Of a stretch of DNA of 64,000 nt, positions 11,545 to 22,816 are shown piece after piece. The notes below the pieces were generated by a model. That model had not been told where the DNA came from, ran no database searches, and was given only the letters and a program-made list of their open reading frames with translations. This stretch comes from Siphonodentalium dalli (Eukaryota; Mollusca; Scaphopoda; Gadilida; Siphonodentaliidae), in assembly GCA_032622095.1 (NCBI GenBank), contig CP136061.1:195718935-195782934 (forward strand). The letters run 5' to 3'. The position numbers were made by a program, and so were the translations under genes. Within the stretch, counting starts at the first letter, position 1. The number at the start of each line of letters is the position of its first letter.

Positions 11545-12832
11545 TAGTGCCCTGCGAAGCTTCGAAGATTCGATTTGGTGTCGACATCGGCGGTCAGATT
11601 CGGAATCGATACCGAATCGGTTCTCCGATTTGTATATTTTCGAATCGGCCCATTAGTTTCAGTTTATGGGGACACACAACTAAACTGTTGATTTATAGAG
11701 GTCGACTCAATTGATTGGGCAATTGCCGCAATGCACCGTGTTTTCACGTCTGGAGGTCTCGTCGGCGCTGCGTCAAGCTCTGCCAGCGAACCAATCACTC
11801 CTACCGGTATGCGTTCCGAAGCGTGAAGCACAGCAAAGGGACGCAACTTGTGGATTGACACTGCGTGTGATGTAATTTAGAGTTTTATCTAGACTAGTTA
11901 GGCGATTACTTGTTTTTTGTTGTTGAAATGTTGGGGTACAATATTGCAATATATAAGTGACTACAATCACTATATACAGGTCAAAAGTCATGACCTCAAA
12001 GTCTATATAGATGTAGTATATAATTTTATATAGTTTGTGTTAACTTTCCAATTAGGTGTGTTTTGTGTCATGACTATACTAGGTGCACATTAATACATTT
12101 TAATCACCCCACACTGTTAATATCCATGATCCACCTATAATAGCATGTTTTGAAGGTCCATCGCATAAATACATTCCGACCGACAAGCAAGCCAGGTAAT
12201 GCCATCTTTTATTAAATTCAAGGATAAAACGCACATGATTATTACATAGAGTTACCTCTGTCAAACTGAATGCATTATTACAAGTAGACATCAGGGTACT
12301 GATATGGTGCGCCATGCTCATCGATATGCCTGCCATTGTTTATGATACAGCGTACATCAGGCCTGAAATCCTTGGAATACATTCATAGTCAATGGCGATT
12401 ATCGAATTAATATACACTGTTATATGACGTGTGTAGGGTAGTCGAATAGTGTATATTCAGTAGTAATTATTCATTTTATAGTCGGTGTCAAGGTCTGTGC
12501 TTACTGCTTAGATGACGCACACGTCACGTTTCGTACTAGGTGATATATAGCTTCGATTTTCGTTTTTAACATAAAATTGAGAACGATGTCAGTCGCCAAA
12601 CGTTTGACTGTGAACTCTGCCAGTGTCTTGGGTCTTTGTTTCCTATTCGAAAATTTCTCAGCTTTTATGACAAACAAGTGAACAATAATTAGAATGATAT
12701 CCGATAGTCAGCTATGATTTTTTTGCCGTCCAGTGCTTGACCCGATTCGATTCGGATTCGATGTCGACATCGGACACCCTATTCGATTCGATATTCTATT
12801 CGGTTGCCGAATTTCCGATTCGCAGGGCCCTA
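11545..12832 (+). mobile_element. hAT-like element with exact 8-bp target duplication
   Basis: ACAGTATA is present immediately left (11537-11544) and right (12833-12840). The ends are inverted repeats: TAGTGCCCTGCGAA on the left and the complement of TAGGGCCCTGCGAATCGG on the right. Subterminal regions repeat GATTCGATTCGG and TCGACATCGG motifs, typical of hAT subterminal transposase sites. At 1288 bp it is too short for a hAT transposase, and its open frames show no DDE or BED-finger signature, so it is probably non-autonomous. GATTCGATTCG fragments near 18230-18300 and 26466-26525 may be decayed relatives. Confidence 0.87.
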
Positions 12833-12861
12833 ACAGTATACTAAATAGAACTAAAAATGAA

Positions 12862-14839
12862 AGTGTCAATGACACTGTAGAGTGTCAATGACACTGTAGC
12901 TCAAATTACTAGTAGGTAGGAATCATTTAATGGTTGACAGTAAATGGAGGGATGTGGTCTGTAGGGTGTGCCAAAGGATTTAGTGATGCAAAGAATAAAT
13001 TCTAAAAGTCATCTACCCCGCTGGACAAAACAAGTGTCCATTGGCACCGCGGTGTATTTGTTATTCGGCCGCGGTGTCAGAGTTTGTAACTGCAGTTGAG
13101 CACCGCGGCCGAACGGCAAGTACACCGTGGCCCAACAGCAAGTACACTGCGGCCGAAAGGCAACTACACCGCAGCCGAACGGCATGTACACCATGGTTAG
13201 ATTTCTGGTTTGTATCGTCTTTTTTCAGTTTAATGAACGTACACCGCGGCAATTACACTATGGCCGAACGGCAAGTACACCGCGGCCCAACTGTAGTTAG
13301 CCGGTGGAGCCGCGGTGTAGTTGCATTTCAGCCACGGTGGCAACACTAACTGCACCGCGGTTAGGTGGACACTTGTTTTGTCAAGCAGGGTACATGTCAA
13401 TGTCAACATCCATGACAAATTTCATACAGATCAAAGAAACAGATTGGTCTACATGTATAACCCATGCTAATGGATTTTGTAGAAATATTTAGTCATACAA
13501 AGAGTAAAATCCAAAATGGCCATTGGTGGCCATATATTTTTGCCGAATGACCCTAAAATGACTTGTTCCCATCAAGAGGTCACCCTGATGATCCATATGA
13601 AGTTTGGTGATGACGGTGATGATCAGATCAGGGATGTGGTATGTAGGGTGTGTCAAAGTATTTAGTGATGCAAAGAGTAAAATCCAATATGGCTGCCGGC
13701 GGCCATGTTTTTTGCCGAATGATCCTAAAATGACTTGTTCCCATCTACATGTAAATGTCAACATTCAGAAATTTTTTATGATGATCAGACAAACAGTACG
13801 GCCTGTAGCCCGCGCCAATGGATTCAAATTGGAAATCCAAGATGGCCACCAGCAGCCATGTTTTTTGGCCGAATGACCCCAAAATGACTCGTTCCCATCT
13901 ACATGTCAATGTCAACATTCATGACAAATTTCATAAAGATCCGACCAAAGATACGACCTGTAGCCCGCAGGAAAGTATTTAGTGATGCAAAGAGTAAAAT
14001 CCAAGATGGCTGACGGCGGCCATGTTTTTTCGCCAAATGACCCCAAAATGACTCGTTCACATCTAGAGGTCGACCCGATGATCCATATGAAGTTGGGTGA
14101 TGATCGGATCAGAGATGCGGTCTGTAGGATGTGTCAAAGGATTTAGTGATGCAAAGAGTAAAATCCAAGATGGCCACCAGCGCCATGTTTTTTTGGCCGA
14201 ATGATCCTAAAATGACTCGTTCCCATCTACATGTCAACATTCATGACAAATTTCATAAAGACCAGACCAAAGATACGACCTGTAGCCCGCGCCAAAGTAT
14301 TTAGTGATGCAAAGAGTAAAATCCAAGATGGCTGACGGCGGCCATGTTTTTTTCCAAATGACTCGTTCCCATCTAGAGGTCGCCCCATATGATCCATATG
14401 AAGTTGGGTGATGATCGGATCAGAGATGTGGTCTGTAGAATGTGTCAAAGGATTTAGTGATAAAAAGAGTAAAATCCAAGATGGCCGAATGATCCTAAAA
14501 TGACTCGTTCCCATCTACATGTAAATGTCAACATTCATGACAAATTGTATGATGATCACACAAACAGTACGGCCTGTAGCCCGCGCCAATGGATTTAATT
14601 TTTAAATCCAAGATGGCCACCAGCGGCCATGTTTTTTGGCCGAATGACCCCAAAACGACTCGTTCCCATCTAGATGTCAATGCCAACATTCATGACAAAT
14701 TTAATAAAGATCAGACCATAGATACGACATGAAGCCCGCACCAAAGGAAATTGTTGACGGATGCACACACGCACGCACACACGGACGACGGATGCCAACC
14801 CTTGGCAATAGCTCAAATTTACAAAGTAAGTTGAGCTAA
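12862..14839 (+). mobile_element. Non-autonomous core-repeat element B (pearl/Helentron-like)
   Basis: The 5' palindrome AGTGTCAATGACACT occurs twice (12862 and 12881), then TAGCTCAA. About eight core units follow, with CAAGATGGC or similar near 13510, 13683, 13840, 14002, 14167, 14327, 14477 and 14611, alternating between GGCTGACGG and GGCCACCAG types. Some units carry a CCATATGAAGTTGGGTGATGA variant absent from element A. The 3' end has GCACACACGCACG, GGACGACGGATGCC and the AAGTAAGTTGAGCTAA hairpin arm. A TA-target MITE (13016-13390) is inserted near the 5' end. Confidence 0.8.
13016..13390 (+). mobile_element. TA-target MITE, CCGCGG/ACACCGCGGC-rich (375 bp)
   Basis: Ends are CCCCGCTGGACAAAACAAG and the inverse of CCCTGCTTGACAAAACAAG. 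TA lies at 13014-13015 and 13391-13392. Joining the flanks gives CATCTACATGTCAATG, the normal core-repeat text of the host element, so the insertion site is verified. The interior is short repeats built on CGGCCGAACGGCAAGTACAC with a central TTTCTGGTTTGTATCGTC block. There is no coding capacity. Confidence 0.9.
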
Positions 14840-15715
14840 TAAAGGAAATATTTTTGGACAATAAATCGTCTAGATTTTTACAGACATGCGCAGTATGCGA
14901 GATAGAGAAGGGTGGTATGACATCGGATCAAACTGGAGCTGATCCGATGGTCGGGAAATGATCGCTTTACATATACATATAGTGGTATTGGGGAAAGAAA
15001 AACGATAGCCTAATAAAAGTATCTATAGATAATACTAACAGATGCTTAGATTAGAAGAATGGAGTTCACAAATATGCGCACATACATGTACTAGTAGGTT
15101 ACCTGCTTATCTCAGTTGTTGTGTTCATATTTCACATCACAAATTTTTATCACTTTCAATTGAACTCGCCCCACAGGGTGACTATTGTTAGAATTTTGCC
15201 TAAATTTCTGGCGATGGACCAAAGTTCGAACTGGATGGAACATTGCGTTATATTTCCGACATTGAATACAAAAGGGGCGAAAGAGGGATCAAGACTCAAA
15301 AGAAAGATGGCTCACCTAATTCCTCTCGTTTGTATAAAGTGTATTCAGTGTGGTCCGTTTAGAGTTGTCGTAGTCGTGGGTCGTTGTCCGTGGTCTTTAT
15401 CAATGATGGCAGATGTGATGATACCGGGCAGATGAAGTAGTTTGATTCGGCCAACCGTTCTAAATAAGATCTGAAGTCAATGTCGACTTGCCCCACTGGC
15501 GATCAAACAACGAGAGAGAGAGGGAGAGAGAGAGTCCTGTATTCCTACACACCACAATTCTGTCACCTGATGTCGTGACCTTTCACATGATCTTTCACAA
15601 CAATAGTCAACAAATACATGTGCCCAGTCCATGTGTTTTTCGTACCTCAACACAGGAAGCAAATTACTTTTCAAATTTTGATTAGCAAATAACATCACAT
15701 TGACTTGATTAGATA
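14840..15715. other. No gene recognised; contains a duplicated segment
   Basis: About 15015-15140 is paralogous to 18795-18885: both contain AGTTCACAAATATGC and TTACCTGCTTATCTCAGTTG. An open frame at 15121-15435 shows no domain. A GAGAGAGAGGGAGAG microsatellite lies near 15510. Confidence 0.5.
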
Positions 15716-16429
15716 CCCTGCTGGACAAAACAAGTGTCCACTTAACCACGGTGCGATCAGTGTTGCCACCGCGGCCGAAATGCAACAACACTGCGGCTCC
15801 ACCGGCTAATTACAGTTGGGCCGCAGTGTACTTGCCATTCGGCCATGGTGTACCCCGCTGGACAAAACAAGTGTCCATTGGCACCGCGGTGTATTTGCCA
15901 ATCGGCCGCGGTGTCAGAGTTTTTAACTGCAGTTGAGCACCGCGGCCCCGAAAGGCAACTACACCGCAGCCGAACGGCATGTACACCGTGGTTAGATTTC
16001 TGGTTTGTATCGTCTTTTTTCAGTTTAATGAACGTACACCGCGGCAATTACACCATGGCCGAATGGCAAGTACACCGCGGCCCAACTGTAGCCGGTGGAG
16101 CCGCGGTGTAGTTGCATTTCAGCCACGGTGGCAACGCTAACTGCACCGCGGTTAGGTGGACAGGGTAGTTGCCGCGGTGTACGTTCATTAAACTGAAAAA
16201 AGAGGATACAAACCAGAAATCTAACCACGGTGTACATGCCATTGGGCCGCGTTGTAGTTGCCTTTCGGCCATGGTGTACTTGCCGTTCGGCCAAAAGTGT
16301 ACTTGCCTTCGGCCGCAGTGTACTTGCCGTTCGGCCGCGATGCTCAACCGCAGTTACAAACGCTGACACCGCGGGCCGAACGGCAAATACACCGCGGTGC
16401 CAATGGACACTTGTTTTGTCGAGCGGGGG
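15716..16429 (-). mobile_element. TA-target CCGCGG MITE, outer copy
   Basis: This is a minus-strand copy of 13016-13390 flanked by TA (15714-15715 and 16430-16431). It begins CCCTGCTGGACAAAACAAG and ends CTTGTTTTGTCGAGCGGGGG. It is split by a second member of the same family at 15853-16165. Removing that insert restores GGCCATGGTGTAGTTGCCGC, matching the uninterrupted element. Confidence 0.88.
15853..16165 (+). mobile_element. TA-target CCGCGG MITE nested in its own family
   Basis: The insert begins CCCCGCTGGACAAAACAAG with TA at 15851-15852 and 16166-16167. Its right end reads AGGTGGACAGGG, lacking about 16 bp of the terminal repeat present in 13016-13390, so that end carries a small deletion. 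Orientation is opposite to its host copy. Confidence 0.88.
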
Positions 16430-16735
16430 TAGCATTGTTCTAAAATCATTATTAATCATATAAAATTCATACCAAAATGGATAGCTTTTATCCACATTTG
16501 GGTAGCAAATTGCGATGCAATACCAGTTAATTTTCTCCCTGCCTCAACATTCATCACACTATTGTCGTTATTTATTTTGTCATATTTTCTCAATAAAAGG
16601 TACTACCGCTAGCAATGAACTTACATGTAAATTGTAATTAATTCATATTCACTATTCTCGTTTACATTACCAGTACCGGTAATCGAAAGACACAGCAACA
16701 ATTTCTTTTTCAATTACGACAATAATGCTTTAGGC

Positions 16736-17851
16736 TAGTGCTGGGCGGTTTCCCGATTAATCGACAATACCCGGTTAAAATTTCAATATCGTCAGTAATA
16801 TCGTCTAATCTAAAATAATCGTAATATCGTCGGCAATCAGTGGGTGCCATCCAATCATAAGCATATATACAAATAAATAGTTTAACTCAAGCCTAAATCG
16901 AGTTATTTAAGTTTTAAATTCCAACTAAATCCCGTGTCCTATTTTTTCAATATTCAATCATCATAGTAAACAACGTTTAGAACGACTAACGAAATTGGGG
17001 GAATATGAAAACCCAGAATACGTCCCTCTTTCGCTCTCCGTCTTTCCTGCGAAATATTTATTACAAGAGAATTCACCAAATGAATCGACGACTGATCAGG
17101 TGATAGATCGATATGAATGTCAGTCATGCCACGCCTCTTCCTTCAGTACAACGATGCACATGCACCGTCAATCAAAATAATAAATGGGCGAAGATACCGC
17201 CCTCTTCTCGTCTAGAAGAAACCACTCACTGCGATTGGTTAAAACCAATTGTATAGAATTAGAGCTTCAAACCCGCCCAACAATACATGATGTCCTTGCT
17301 TGGCTGAATTCCAAAAGTTATGTACTACGTGTGTTTGGACTTCGCTAAAAGACTGAACATCATTGTCAAATTTGTCTTGACAGTAAACCACATTTCCAGT
17401 TGTCAAGCGACGCAAGTGTCATCGGGAATAGCATATATATTTACTCAACATAGTTGAACATATCGAGTTAGAAAAGGATACTATAGTATAGAACACTTTT
17501 AGTTTTGGCATATACGAGATAATGGTTTTATTAATTACCGGTATATACCAGAATTTGTCAAGTCACCGGAACGAAATTGTCCGAATAGCGGAATTTAACC
17601 AGTGAATTTACTTTTCATTCTGAATATCGATCGAGCATGAGGTTGTCACTGGTTGAGTGGTTGCATACCGGGTATGTTATTCCCGATGCCAACTTGTCAA
17701 AACTAATGACAATGATGTGATTCTAGCGAACAGTGAGAAGTTGTTTTCAGTTTCTTGTATCTGTTTTAAAAAAACCGCGATTATATCGTTAACCACGGTT
17801 TTAATTTCCAAAAATCGCGGTTTTTATTTTCGTTAATATCGTCCAGCCCTA
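16736..17851 (+). mobile_element. hAT-like element with exact 8-bp duplication CTTTAGGC
   Basis: CTTTAGGC flanks both ends (16728-16735 and 17852-17859). Ends are TAGTGCTGGGCGG and the inverse of AGTAGGGCTGGACGATATT-like sequence, the GCTGGGCG terminus being common in hAT elements. Subterminal AATATCGTC and ACCGCGATT motifs repeat at both ends. A paralogous uninterrupted site at 19572-19579 reads AATGCTTTAGGCCCACCGAT, confirming the insertion. The 1.1-kb interior has only short open frames, so it is probably non-autonomous. Confidence 0.9.
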
Positions 17852-17981
17852 CTTTAGGCCCACCGATCCTACATGTACCGTACTGTATGTGCGACAATCG
17901 TGCTCCCAAAAAATCTAAATTACAATGTCGTATTATTTAATAATTGGTCACGTGACAAAATCAGATATAGCCTACATTGTA

Positions 17982-18059
17982 CTCAACTGCAGTTACAAAC
18001 TCTGAAACCGCGGCTGAACGGCAAATACACCGCGATGACACTTGTTTTGTCCAGCAGGG
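17982..18059 (+). mobile_element. Truncated right end of the CCGCGG TA-MITE
   Basis: CTCAACTGCAGTTACAAAC through CTTGTTTTGTCCAGCAGGG, then TA, matches the end of the 13016-13390 family. The rest of the element is missing. Confidence 0.8.
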
Positions 18060-18068
18060 TAAGCATGT

Positions 18069-18451
18069 CCGACGACATCGCAATCGTGTGAACAAACTAT
18101 CTACGATCTCATCGGGCCCCGATTCCCCAACTTACGATTGAATCGTGGTCGTCTGAACGTACACTTAGGTCATTTGCCATGTGTTTATATCTAACTCAAA
18201 ATAACAAGATTACACCAAAGTAACACCGATTCGAAAATATTCGGTGTCGAGCTTGAATCAGGTCCCTGATATTGACATCGAATCGAATCTGGAATATTTG
18301 CAGGTCCCTATGTTGACACCTATCAATAGTTGTTGAATGAATATCAGTAAAGTAAGTGAACATTCAGACGACCATGAATTTCAATCATAAGTGGAGGAAT
18401 CGGGCCCGACGAGATCGTGGATAGTTTGTTCATACGATTGCGATGTTGTCA
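18069..18451. mobile_element. Fold-back element with ~95-bp inverted arms
   Basis: The left arm 18069-18163 and right arm 18353-18451 are inverted copies, sharing CATCGCAATCGT, GAACAAACTATC, ACGATCTC, TCGGGCCC and GGTCGTCTGAA. The loop of about 190 bp contains CGATTCGAAAATATTCGG-type sequence. Arm-like ends recur near 5815-5855 and 18640-18680. Confidence 0.7.
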
Positions 18452-19919
18452 TACATTCAGATTCTGATATTGATATCGTATGTTGTTCCTAAAGCATGTG
18501 ATTGACTACCCTACGGTCATTTCCAGCTACGAATTTTACATACATACGACCAAGGATATGCCACGATTTTGCATCTAAAGACTAAAATCAAACAGTGCTT
18601 GATATTATTTTTGACCTACGATTTTGACATGAGCATACATGTACGATTGTATCGTGGTCGTCTGAACGTTCACTAAGATCACCATGAATGAACTTTGACA
18701 CTGTGCTCAGAATGACATACCACATGTTGCATCGAATTTTCGCAATGCAATTTTTGTGTTGTTTTCATTTTCAAAATTTTGCCTGTCATCACGTTAAAAG
18801 TATCTACAGATGCTTAGAAGAATTGAGTTCACAAATATGCACACATAGCTTACCTGCTTATCTCAGTTGTTGTGTTCATATTATCTGATTATCACATAAT
18901 ATTCTTCGCTGATCATGTTCGCGAAAATTATTTCTGTGGCAGAACTATTTATTTTTTTGTGATTGCGTATTAATTTATAGCACAAACTCACATCTCTTCG
19001 CTCGTTCAGCCGTTGTTGATAGAAATACATAACATTTTCAATACTTATAATTACATAAATAGTTTGTTTCGTACACTCACAGAATAGTATGGGTTTAAAT
19101 GGTTAATACGTTTGGAACTATATGTTGTTATCTTCCAATTTTATTTATTGATTTTAGATTGTATCGATGAACTTAAATTGAAGCACTCAATCGAAACTTA
19201 TAGTATTGTTATAGGTTTGAACTTTGTGAATATTGCATCAATCTTTCAGGCGAAAATACCGATAGAAAATTGAAGATATTCTCTACATGGGCATTGTTGC
19301 GACTGGAATTAGTTTTCTGGGCAAATGTTAAAAAAAATAAATAATAATTTGTAAACAATCATCGACTGATTTGTGTTAGCCTCTTGTCAGTCTTGACAAC
19401 CGATTACGACAATATTCAAATTCAAATTATTTATTGGTTATGACCATATTCTAGCGTAATCCAAGATAAAATACATATATAAATATCATTTTACATATAA
19501 TCATTATATATTATTACTGCCTATAGACTACAGTAATATATCTATAGTTTTAATGTTTTACGACAATAATGCTTTAGGCCCACCGATCTACTGTGCGACA
19601 TTCGTGCTATCCAAAATTCAAAATCCAAGGGTCGTATCAAACTCCATACAGCGCCCTCTACGTTACACTGCGAAATAGCACTGCCATAAGGACATTTTTT
19701 GGTAACAATTTCTTACGTGTTTTTAATTCTTATGTTTTAGGGTTACAATTGTCTATGTCTGGTCCAGTTCATATTGTTCTTATAAATACCGAAAGAATAC
19801 CAAAAGAATTACCACTATTGCAAACATTTGGCGGTCAAAATAAGATAATAGGTGAATAAATATAGTTCCGACGATTTACTGCGCCAAAAATAGACTTCCT
19901 AAACTTGTGTTTTTGTAAA
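18452..19919. other. Intergenic DNA upstream of the helicase-like exon
   Basis: This holds the 18795-18885 duplicate of 15015-15140 and the uninterrupted paralogue (19560-19610) of the hAT target site. An open frame at 19593-19859 has no recognised domain. No core promoter is identifiable. Confidence 0.45.
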
Positions 19920-20602
19920 ATGGCGACATTCATGAATTTTAAATCTGCGTTAAACATTTCTAAAGATTTAATCGGAGTTAAGCATGATTTGAAAGAGAAG
20001 CAGGTCGAAGCACTTCGATTAATATACGAAGAACAACAAGACGTCATCGTTAATCTGCCGGTTGGTTACGGGAAAAGTTTAATTTATTTGTTGTTGCCAA
20101 ATTTGCTGAAGCTAGTGAAAGTTAAACAGAATTCGAATTCCACAGTTTTAATTATAAGTCCTCTTAATATCATACACGAGGACCAACTTTCCAAGATAGA
20201 GAAACTTAACTTGAGAGGATGTAAGCTTAACATTGACTGCAAAGTGACCACCAGCAGAGATGAATGTGTCAATATACATGAACTCATACAGCCATTACAG
20301 GGGAAGATTGTGTTTGACATAATTTTTTGTCACCCTGAGACATAGTCCAACAAATTAGACTATTCGGATTAATACATATTTTAATATTTGGACATTTACG
20401 ATTGTATTACTCCTTATATTAAATGGTCCATAAATGTCCAAATATTAAAATTCCAATTAATCCGAAAGTCTAATTTGTTGGACTACCTGAGACACTGCTA
20501 AACTGTAAACAGCAAAACTGGGGGAGTGTTGATTGGCAGTGAAAGTTTCCAGAGAATTGTTTCTGCCATTGTGATAGATGAGTGTCATATTGTTGAAAAA
20601 TG
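19920..20602 (+). pseudogene. RecQ-like ATP-dependent DNA helicase exon, disrupted
   Basis: The likely start is the ATG at 19920 (AAAATGGCG context). Residues after the start include LKEKQVEALRLIYEEQQDV (Q-motif region), LPVGYGKS (Walker A) and VLIISPL (motif Ia), the order seen in the RecQ helicase core, which unwinds DNA 3'-5'. The text then reaches CHPET, where a 143-bp MITE (20343-20485) is inserted. Past it, a one-base offset in a G-run near 20520 shifts frame before IVSAIVIDECHIVEKW, the motif II DExH box. The segment ends at a GTGAGT donor (20603). Motifs III-VI are not found downstream, so at most the N-terminal part is present. Such helicases are often multicopy in marine invertebrates; whether this one was a host or a mobile-element gene is unclear. 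Confidence 0.72.
20343..20485. mobile_element. 143-bp fold-back MITE with 9-bp target duplication
   Basis: CCTGAGACA is present at 20334-20342 and 20486-20494. The insert is a near-perfect hairpin of about 55-bp arms, beginning TAGTCCAACAAATTAGACT and ending with its inverse. A 9-bp duplication with long inverted repeats fits Mutator-like (MULE) MITEs; that class is inferred. It sits inside helicase coding sequence and introduces an immediate stop. Confidence 0.9.
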
Positions 20603-21514
20603 GTGAGTTTGAACCCAACATACATGTAGTGTTTCCTATACGGTACTGGTACTGATGCTAATGGGGTCGATGTCTTATGTTTTATACATAACATAGTAGT
20701 CGAAAATCTACGGGATACCGGTACTAAAGATATCCCAATGTATAGTCAATTTTGGACTAATAACATAGATGCACACTGTGTGCATTTCTGTATACATAAA
20801 TGCACACCAGTCACGTGATAGTGTCATTCTAGTGTAGTAGTTTTCTACATAAATGCACACGTGCACAACCTGCCTGTTGGACACGAGAGCGAATGCCACA
20901 ACTGACAGTGCCAAGGCATTTTATGTATTATTACTTGGTTAACAGATATTTTTTTGGCTCAAAGATAGGGGAGGTGGGAGGAATAAAAAAATAAAATCTG
21001 TATTTTTTTAAATTTAAATTGTCAAAATAAAGAGTCGGTAGAAATAAAATATTTGCTGTATAATAATGTCCTCATCTAATATAAGCATGGGCAAATATAT
21101 TTTTTTATTTGGATGTTCCATATAGATGCAAAACATTTGCTAATATCAGTGTCCACCTGGCATGATTACGTTGACATTACGTTGACATGCAATAATCAAT
21201 ACCATAAATATCACCAGGTGGCTTCGCTGTTCAATCGATGTTGTACACTTTATTTCTAAAAACAATTACCGGTACATGTACACTGTATGGCTCGATTAGT
21301 ATTCCCATAGGCGGAAATGAAATAACCGAAAACTTAAATTTTCTTTTTATTAGAAAAAGCTTTTTTTTTGGGGGTTGGGGAAATCCGTAAACCAAGTAGT
21401 AAAAAATTCAATGCCCAATGGACATGTACCTGTGGCTGGCTGATGTTGCAAAAGGTGAGTTATTTTATCATATAACATATCCTGTGGCATTATTGAATTT
21501 ATCCGTTTGTTAAG
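20603..21514. other. Putative intron or intergenic DNA between helicase-like exons
   Basis: The region is AT-rich. A short ATG-led stretch near 21423 ends at GCAAAAGGTGAGTT, a possible donor, but has no domain. No motif III exon was seen. Confidence 0.35.
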
Positions 21515-21587
21515 ACTTGATAAAGGACAGCTTTAAAGACACAGTTACTGCTGTTGTTGTGGATGAGTGCCGCATTGTTGAAACATG
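21515..21587 (+). CDS. RecQ-like helicase motif II exon fragment (DECR box)
   Basis: Read in one frame this gives KDSFKDTVTAVVVDECRIVETW and then a GTAAGA donor at 21588. It parallels IVSAIVIDECHIVEKW at the end of the 19920-20602 exon, so it is a second copy of the same exon rather than a continuation. The catalytic-box histidine is replaced by arginine (DECR). The upstream boundary is uncertain because a stop lies shortly before it and the acceptor (TTTGTTAAG) is weak. It may be a remnant of a tandem duplicate. Confidence 0.5.
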
Positions 21588-22816
21588 GTAAGATATTTAT
21601 CTCATTGCATTATTAAAGTGATGTGAAACACCCCGGTTGTGTGATCAAATAGATATGGAAAATATCTTTGCTCAAAGTTGTTATAATGTAATACATTAAA
21701 ATATATGATAAGCCTACAGGCTACATGTAAGTTTGTATGCATATGTATGTATACCATATTCTTGAAATTCAGTTGAAATATTTGCGAACAGCAGATATAT
21801 TAAAATGAAGAAAAAAACAATGGCAATTTTTTGAATTTAAGATAAGTGTTAACATATTAAGCAGAGCCTGGTTGAACCACATGATGGATCACTTCCATCC
21901 TCAAGCATTGATACCATTTAAAGGTGCTTTATCTCTTCCATGAACTTTCTGTTTTTGTATTTGAATGCAAGAGATTTTTGTTGAGATAATTAGTTTGATT
22001 CTCAAATAAAGAACAAGGACAGAACAGTTTTTTTAGAACATTGTAAGATGTTTGGTTAGTAATTTATCTTCATTAAACTTGTGAAATTGTGGTTACATAT
22101 TCTTTATCTTGAGTGGCTTTGGTATCCTTTGGTAATAATAATTCAAATAGTAATTGAAAAGTACTTTCATTGAGTTAGTATCAATTTTGAAGTGCTCTCG
22201 GGGAAATTATAAAGCATCTTAATTGTGTTCTAAATATACATGTGAAGGGGCAGATTGCTTGAGGCCCCATTGTTCATAAAACCAGGTGTCTGCATGTACA
22301 TATATGTAGTGATAAATTGTGTGAGTCGAACATTTGTTTATATACATTATAATGATTATACAGCATATCGCTGCATGTAAAGAGTGAGCAATAAGCACAA
22401 CACTGTGCAAATGTTTTAGGAGAGTGATTCACTGTGACTCATTCAACACCGAAATCTTGAAAAGGCGAGGGTTAGTTAGGCCTAAAAAAAAGACGTTTGT
22501 TTCCGCTAACTGACCGACCCTATTTTAAACCCAATTCATATCATAACAAGATGCAAAACATTTATATATATTGACATAAGAAATTTAAGTTTACAAAAAG
22601 ATTTAAGTTTAACAGTTGGAATCATACTGTAAAGTATGTTTGGCTTTATCTAGCTTTCATCTCTCATTTCAAGCAGGATAAGCATAATCCATTGAACCAA
22701 AAGATATATGACAATGACTTATAAGCATTTCCAATCCATACATATATAAAAATTTCCAAAGTTATGCTTGAGAAACTTGATCAAATTGACCTCTCAGTAA
22801 AATTCAAAATACTGAC
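21588..22816. other. Intergenic DNA with one TTAA-element fragment
   Basis: TTAAAGTGATGTGAAACA at about 21613-21700 is the 5' part of the TTAA-flanked family seen whole at 24509-24850. A GTTTCCGCTAACTGACCG block near 22499 recurs near 4800. No exon is recognised. Confidence 0.5.

Noticed and set aside
11664-12336. hAT transposase remnants inside 11545-12832
   Set aside because: I looked for a BED finger or the C-terminal dimerisation motif in the open frames and saw none.
13009-13418. Overlapping open frames on both strands in the CCGCGG MITE
   Set aside because: They fall wholly inside MITE copies bounded by inverted repeats and TA; the same frames reappear at 15716-16429. No coding signature.
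22499-22540. GTTTCCGCTAACTGACCGACC as a promoter or regulatory site
   Set aside because: It recurs at 4800 and inverted near 6510, so it is a dispersed repeat block rather than a gene-specific site.
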